From assembly GCA_002400675.1 (NCBI GenBank), contig NVQY01000172.1, forward strand, positions 1 through 10,138: 10,138 bases of DNA. The letters run 5' to 3'. Shown here one piece after another: positions 6,484 through 10,138 of this stretch. Made by a program: the position numbers and the translations under genes. A model generated the notes under the pieces. It was not told where the DNA came from and did no database searches. It was given only the letters and a program-made list of their open reading frames with translations. The stretch's first letter is position 1. Every line of letters starts with the position of its first letter. The DNA is from Paracoccaceae bacterium. GTDB lineage: Bacteria > Pseudomonadota > Alphaproteobacteria > Rhodobacterales > Rhodobacteraceae.

Positions 6484-8129
6484 TGTCGGGGGCTTCTCCT
6501 TTGGCGGACACGCCCCCGGTGCTGGCCTCGGGGGCGGCACGGCTTGACCGGATATTGGTCGCGCTGGACCAGTCTGATTTCGCCAATCGCGCCCTGCAAG
6601 AGGCCGTGCGCCTTGCGGTCACATCGCAAGGCAAGATCACCGGCATCCATGCCTATGCCGCCCGCCTGCACGACCGTCGTTTCAAGCAGATGGAAGGCGG
6701 ATTGCCCGACCGCTACCGGCGCGAAAAAGAGATGGAGCATCAACGCGATGTGCACGAAGACCTGATCGGCATGGGGCTGGGTCTGATCTCTGACAGCTAT
6801 CACGATAGCGCGGGGGCTATCAGCGCCGCACAAGGCGTGTCCTTTGCCCGGCTTAGCCCCGAGGGCAAGAATTACACCTGCCTGCTGGAGGCGATGAACA
6901 CCGGCGATTTCGACGTTTTGGCGATGGGCGCGCTGGGTCTGGGCGCGGTCGCCGGCAGTACCATTGGCACCGTTTGCGAACGGGTTGTGCGCCGTTCGCC
7001 CATCGACGTGTTCGTGGCCAAGGACCGCCGCCGCCCGATTGGTGACGGGCCGATTGTGGTGGGTATGGATGGCTCGCCCAAGTCGTTTGGTGCGTTGCAA
7101 ACCGCGATGGACATTGGCCGCCGGCTGGGGGTCGAGGTGCATGTGGTCGCCGCCTATGACCCCTATTATCACTATGTCGCCTTCAACAAGATTTCCACGG
7201 TTCTAAGCGACGAGGCGGGCAAGGTGTTTCGGTTCAAGGAACAGGAACAGCTGCACGAAGAACTGATTGATGACGGTATTGCCAAGATTTATCAGGCGCA
7301 TCTGAACGTGGCCGAAACCGTGGCGCGGGATGCGGGTGTCACGATCACGCCGGTTCTGGTGGCGGGCAAGCCGTATCAGGCGATCCGCAAATACATCGAA
7401 AAACACGGCGCAAGCCTGTTGGTGGTTGGCAAGACCGGCGTGCACGCGGATGATGGGTTGGACATCGGCGGCAACACGGAAAACCTGTTGCGCATGGTGG
7501 CGTGCCACATCTGGATCGGGCAGGGCGAATTTGTGCCGCCCATGGATGTGGTCGCCGAAGAAACCATCATGTGGAGCGATGAGGCCGAGGAAAAGATCAA
7601 CCGCGCCCCGGATTTTGTCCGTGGCATCGCCCGTACTTCGGTGATCCGGCAGGCGCAGGCGCAGGGGCATACATTCATCACCTCCCGCTTTGTCGATCAG
7701 GTGATGGCGGCGATGATGCCGGGGGGTGGCAGTGATTCTGACGCTTCGAGGCAGACCTTTGAGCGGCTGGACTGGTCGGACGAGGCGCGCGCGCTGGTGC
7801 AGACGGTCGGGGATGAAACCCTGCGTGAAAACATCGGCTTACGGGCAGAAAAGTCGGCGCGGCGCGATGCCAGTGCGGTGGTCCTGTCCGATCACGTCCT
7901 GCCGTTTCTGGACGAGATTGATTTGCGCGCACCCACGCCCTTGCCGGTCACATGGAAGGCCGCGTCACTGGCCCGGCTGCAACGGGTTCCCGAGGCGTTT
8001 CGCGCCACCGTGAAACAAAGCGTCGAGGATTACGTTCGCGCCCATGGGGCCGACACAATCGACGGAGACCTGGCCGAAGATGCCTTTGTCGCCGCGCGCC
8101 AGAACATGTGCCCGGTTGATCATGCCTAA
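6483..8129 (+). CDS. Tandem universal stress protein with PCP_red-like C-terminal domains
   Basis: A 548-aa cytoplasmic protein. I chose ATG 6483 (MSGASPL) because it overlaps the stop of the small TM gene; an ATG at 6468 would lie inside that gene. Domain 1 (about residues 20-178) is UspA-like: RILVALDQSDFANRAL, then GALG-x9-GT before CERVVRRSP, the G-2x-G-9x-G(S/T) nucleotide-binding motif. Domain 2 (about 185-350) begins IVVGMDGSPKSFGAL and has a modified motif, GKTG-x9-GGN, so its ATP binding is less certain. From residue 364 comes a good match to the PCP_red domain (protochlorophyllide reductase 57-kDa subunit C-terminal type): WSDEAEEKINRAPDFVRGIA, then AQGHTFITSRFVD. Two weaker copies start at Trp431 and Trp491 (VTWKAASLARLQRVPEAFR). 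PCP_red is best known at the C terminus of BchB/ChlB. No BchN or BchL partner is seen here, so this is not a protochlorophyllide reductase. It may sense or hand over a tetrapyrrole (inference). Confidence 0.85.
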   Translation: MSGASPLADTPPVLASGAARLDRILVALDQSDFANRALQEAVRLAVTSQGKITGIHAYAARLHDRRFKQMEGGLPDRYRREKEMEHQRDVHEDLIGMGLGLISDSYHDSAGAISAAQGVSFARLSPEGKNYTCLLEAMNTGDFDVLAMGALGLGAVAGSTIGTVCERVVRRSPIDVFVAKDRRRPIGDGPIVVGMDGSPKSFGALQTAMDIGRRLGVEVHVVAAYDPYYHYVAFNKISTVLSDEAGKVFRFKEQEQLHEELIDDGIAKIYQAHLNVAETVARDAGVTITPVLVAGKPYQAIRKYIEKHGASLLVVGKTGVHADDGLDIGGNTENLLRMVACHIWIGQGEFVPPMDVVAEETIMWSDEAEEKINRAPDFVRGIARTSVIRQAQAQGHTFITSRFVDQVMAAMMPGGGSDSDASRQTFERLDWSDEARALVQTVGDETLRENIGLRAEKSARRDASAVVLSDHVLPFLDEIDLRAPTPLPVTWKAASLARLQRVPEAFRATVKQSVEDYVRAHGADTIDGDLAEDAFVAARQNMCPVDHA

Positions 8130-9396
8130 TCCTTCGGCCCCTTATCTTGTTGCGCTGAACCTGACCGAACGGTGCAATCTGGGCTGCGAACATTGCTACC
8201 TTGACGCCAAGGTTATGAAGGAGGGCGCGGTCGACGAACTGACCACCGCCGAGATTAAAACGCTGCTCGACAGTATCGCCGAGACCGGCCCCGAAGCGAT
8301 GGTGGTGTTGACCGGCGGAGAGCCGTTGTTGCGTCGCGATATCGAGGAAATTGCCGCCCATGCCTCTGGTCTGGGGCTGATGGTTGTGGTCGGCTCAAAC
8401 GGGTTGTTGTTGACGCCGCAGCGGATAGCGGGGTTGCAAAAGGCCGGGGTGGCGGGGGTTGGTCTTTCGGTGGATTCGCTTGACCCGGCGCGCCACGATG
8501 CGTTTCGCGGGCGCAAGGGGGCGTGGCAGAAAACCATGACCTCGATTGATGCCTGCGTGACGGCGGGGCTGCCGTTTCAGATCCACTTTTCCGCCACCGA
8601 CGAAACTGCGGACGAGATCGACGATATGGTGGCCTTTGCCCGCGACGCCGGGGCGTTGGTGCTGAACGTGTTCTTCATGGTTTGCACTGGACGGGGCGAG
8701 AAATATTCGAACATTTCACCCGAAAAATACGAGAATGTCCTGCGCCGGGTGGCCCACGCCGCACGTCGCGAAAAACGGCTGATGGTGCGGGCCAAATGCG
8801 CGCCGCACTTCAAACGCATCGCCACCGAAGTCGACCCGGATTGGCCGATCACAGCCGCGCATGGCTATGACGCGGGCGGCTGCATCGCCGGGACACATTA
8901 CGCCCGCGTCACCCCGAATGGCACGGTGACCGCCTGTCCCTATATGGAAACCGCCGCGGGGTCGGTGCGCCAGTCTTCATTCGCCGACATCTGGCAGAAC
9001 TCAAGTCATTTCAAAGCCTTGCGCGCGCCGAAACTGGAAGGGCGCTGTGGGGTTTGCGAGTTTCAAAAGCTGTGCGGCGGGTGTCGCGCCCGCCCGTTGG
9101 CGCGCGATGGCAATCTGATGGGTGAAGATTTCTTATGTTCCTATCAGCCTCAGGGTGGGGCGGTGATCGTGCCGCTTGGGCCGCACGCGGCCACGCTTAG
9201 CTGGGCCGATGAGGCGAGCGCGCATCTGAGCCGTATCCCCGGGTTTGTCCGGCGCATGGTGCGTCGCCGCGCCGAGGATCATGTGCGCGGGCAGGGGCGT
9301 GCAGAGGTTACGGTGGCCGACCTCAAGTACCTGAAACAGAAACGTTTTGGCGACGCGGGGCCGCCTGCGGGCATTCTGCCGGACAAGGGGCGATAA
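8122..9396 (+). CDS. Radical SAM/SPASM protein (NirJ/AhbD-like) with C-terminal PCP_red-like domain
   Basis: A 424-aa radical S-adenosylmethionine enzyme. I chose ATG 8122 (MPNPSAPYLVALNLTERCN): it overlaps the Usp stop by 8 bases and places the first strand directly before the cluster motif. The upstream in-frame ATG at 8044 would overlap the Usp gene by 86 bases. Cys18, Cys22 and Cys25 form CxxxCxxC for the [4Fe-4S]-SAM cluster; GGEP is at 65-68. CTGRG at 188-192 resembles the TGRG motif of heme-pathway enzymes AhbD and NirJ. A full SPASM set follows: Cys254-x12-G-x4-Cys272, Cys309, 312, 318, 321 and Cys339, expected to bind two auxiliary [4Fe-4S] clusters. Residues 361-413 (WADEASAHLSRIPGFVRRMV onward) form a PCP_red-like tail matching the preceding protein. 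With a PPOX gene next, a porphyrin or heme side-chain modification is likely. Peptide modification (RiPP-type) is the alternative, but no precursor is visible. Confidence 0.85.
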   Translation: MPNPSAPYLVALNLTERCNLGCEHCYLDAKVMKEGAVDELTTAEIKTLLDSIAETGPEAMVVLTGGEPLLRRDIEEIAAHASGLGLMVVVGSNGLLLTPQRIAGLQKAGVAGVGLSVDSLDPARHDAFRGRKGAWQKTMTSIDACVTAGLPFQIHFSATDETADEIDDMVAFARDAGALVLNVFFMVCTGRGEKYSNISPEKYENVLRRVAHAARREKRLMVRAKCAPHFKRIATEVDPDWPITAAHGYDAGGCIAGTHYARVTPNGTVTACPYMETAAGSVRQSSFADIWQNSSHFKALRAPKLEGRCGVCEFQKLCGGCRARPLARDGNLMGEDFLCSYQPQGGAVIVPLGPHAATLSWADEASAHLSRIPGFVRRMVRRRAEDHVRGQGRAEVTVADLKYLKQKRFGDAGPPAGILPDKGR

Positions 9397-10138
9397 TGCG
9401 CGATGTGATCATCATCGGTGGTGGGGTTTCCGGGCTGGCGACCGCCCACGCGCTGGCCGCGCGGGGCTTGGATGTCAGCGTTCTGGAGCGCCAGCGTCAG
9501 GTTGGCGGCAATGCCATATCCGAGCGGCGCGATGGCTTTTTGATGGAGCACGGGCCGACCACGTTAAACGCCGCTTTTGCCCCGGCGATGGGGATTATTC
9601 GCGGGCTTGGGCTGGATCAGTCGGCGGTCGATCTGGGGGCAGGGGTGCGCAAGCGGTACCTGTATGACGGCGGGCGGTTGCAGGGGATTTCCACCCATCC
9701 GCTGGGCTTTTTCACCTCGCCGTACCTGTCCTTTGGGGGCAAGATTTCGCTGGCCGGGGAAATCCTGCGGGCGCGTCGGTCCGGCGGGGGCGAGGAAACC
9801 ATCCACGCCTTTGCCACCCGGCGGTTCGGCGCAGAGTTCGCCGACAAGGTGATTGAACCGATGGCGGCGGGCATCTTCATGGGGGCCTCGCGCGATTTGT
9901 CGATACGCGGCGCGTTTCCCCGGTTGGTCGAAATGGAGGCCCGGTACGGGTCGATCCTGCGCGCTGTTATCGCCGCCAAACGCGGCAGCGATCCGGGGCG
10001 GCGATTGTTTTCGTGGCCCGGCGGGATCGCCACCCTGCCCCGGAGACTGGCCGCTGAACTGGGCGACCGGGTGGCCACCGGCACCGCCGTCATCCGGGTG
10101 ACCCGGGATGCCATGGGCTTTGTCGTCACCACCGCCCG
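9396..10138 (+). CDS. hemY: Protoporphyrinogen/coproporphyrinogen oxidase, HemY type (3' partial)
   Basis: An FAD-dependent oxidase that converts protoporphyrinogen IX or coproporphyrinogen III to the porphyrin. The first 247 codons are present and the frame is open to the window end (family length about 450-480 aa). The start ATG 9396 shares one base with the radical SAM stop (TAATG). VIIIGGGVSGL at residues 4-14 is the dinucleotide-binding loop, Glu32 (VLER) is the expected ribose-binding acid, and VGGNAISER and FLMEHGPTTL continue the amine-oxidase fold. RRFGAEFADKVIEPMAAGIF, then LSIRGAFPRLVEMEARYGS and FSWPGGIATLPRRL, are PPOX-specific and argue against phytoene desaturase. Many alphaproteobacteria use HemJ for housekeeping PPOX, so this copy may be an operon-specific extra (inference). 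HemY is oxygen-dependent in characterised cases, which sits oddly with the FNR box. Symbol use varies (hemY, hemG, pgoX). Confidence 0.88.
   Translation, partial: MRDVIIIGGGVSGLATAHALAARGLDVSVLERQRQVGGNAISERRDGFLMEHGPTTLNAAFAPAMGIIRGLGLDQSAVDLGAGVRKRYLYDGGRLQGISTHPLGFFTSPYLSFGGKISLAGEILRARRSGGGEETIHAFATRRFGAEFADKVIEPMAAGIFMGASRDLSIRGAFPRLVEMEARYGSILRAVIAAKRGSDPGRRLFSWPGGIATLPRRLAAELGDRVATGTAVIRVTRDAMGFVVTTA

Noticed and set aside
7572..8106. Dark protochlorophyllide reductase subunit (BchB) call from the PCP_red-like region
   Set aside because: The rest of the protein is two UspA domains, with no nitrogenase-like fold, and there are no BchN or BchL genes nearby.
8044..8121. Upstream start (8044) for the radical SAM protein
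   Set aside because: The added residues are out-of-frame Usp coding sequence with no radical SAM character. The ATG at 8122 gives the usual short lead before the Cys motif.
1..10138. CRISPR array, tRNA/rRNA, insertion sequence or attachment site
   Set aside because: I saw no regularly spaced repeats, tRNA-like cloverleaf, transposase or flanking repeats. Gene order and composition look continuous.

Overview
The window is high-GC DNA, coding throughout on the + strand. Codon use, Tat-exported molybdoenzyme subunits and a TTGAT-N4-ATCAA FNR-type box suggest an alphaproteobacterium, probably Rhodobacterales/Roseobacter-like. That is inference; no rRNA or marker gene is present. I see no tRNA, CRISPR array, insertion sequence or integrase.

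Region 1 (1-3274) carries a two-subunit molybdenum oxidoreductase of the arsenite oxidase/iodate reductase (Aio/Idr) branch of the DMSO reductase family. First is a Rieske small subunit whose 5' end lies outside the window (1-501, Tat motif RRKFL). Next is the molybdopterin/[3Fe-4S] large subunit (516-3194). The Fe-S pattern C-x2-C-x3-C-x70-S is intact. Against the A. faecalis AioA active site as I recall it, His195, Arg419 and His423 are kept, but the Glu203 and Ala199 positions are serines. The true substrate (arsenite, iodate or another oxyanion) is therefore open. After the large subunit come an orphan ribosome-binding site with an 8-codon ORF, a short dyad, and a strong intrinsic terminator.

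Region 2 (3275-3356) is a compact promoter region with a perfect FNR/DNR-type palindrome. It precedes a tightly packed second operon.

Region 3 (3357-10138) holds, in order: a 734-aa HEAT/PBS-lyase-like repeat protein; a secreted cupredoxin-like protein with a C-terminal carboxypeptidase-regulatory-like segment; a 35-aa single-TM protein; a double-UspA protein with a PCP_red-like tail; a radical SAM/SPASM enzyme that also ends in a PCP_red-like domain; and a HemY-type protoporphyrinogen oxidase running off the end. The last four genes are joined by overlaps of 1-8 bases, so they are probably translationally coupled.

Working model (inference): the first operon makes a periplasmic oxyanion oxidoreductase. 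The second, induced by low oxygen or nitrogen oxides, supplies a periplasmic copper/redox partner and a tetrapyrrole-directed maturation module (radical SAM, PPOX, PCP_red domains, HEAT scaffold), perhaps for a modified heme or a cytochrome serving the oxidoreductase. PCP_red-like domains in two adjacent, otherwise unrelated proteins are the most unusual signal in the window.
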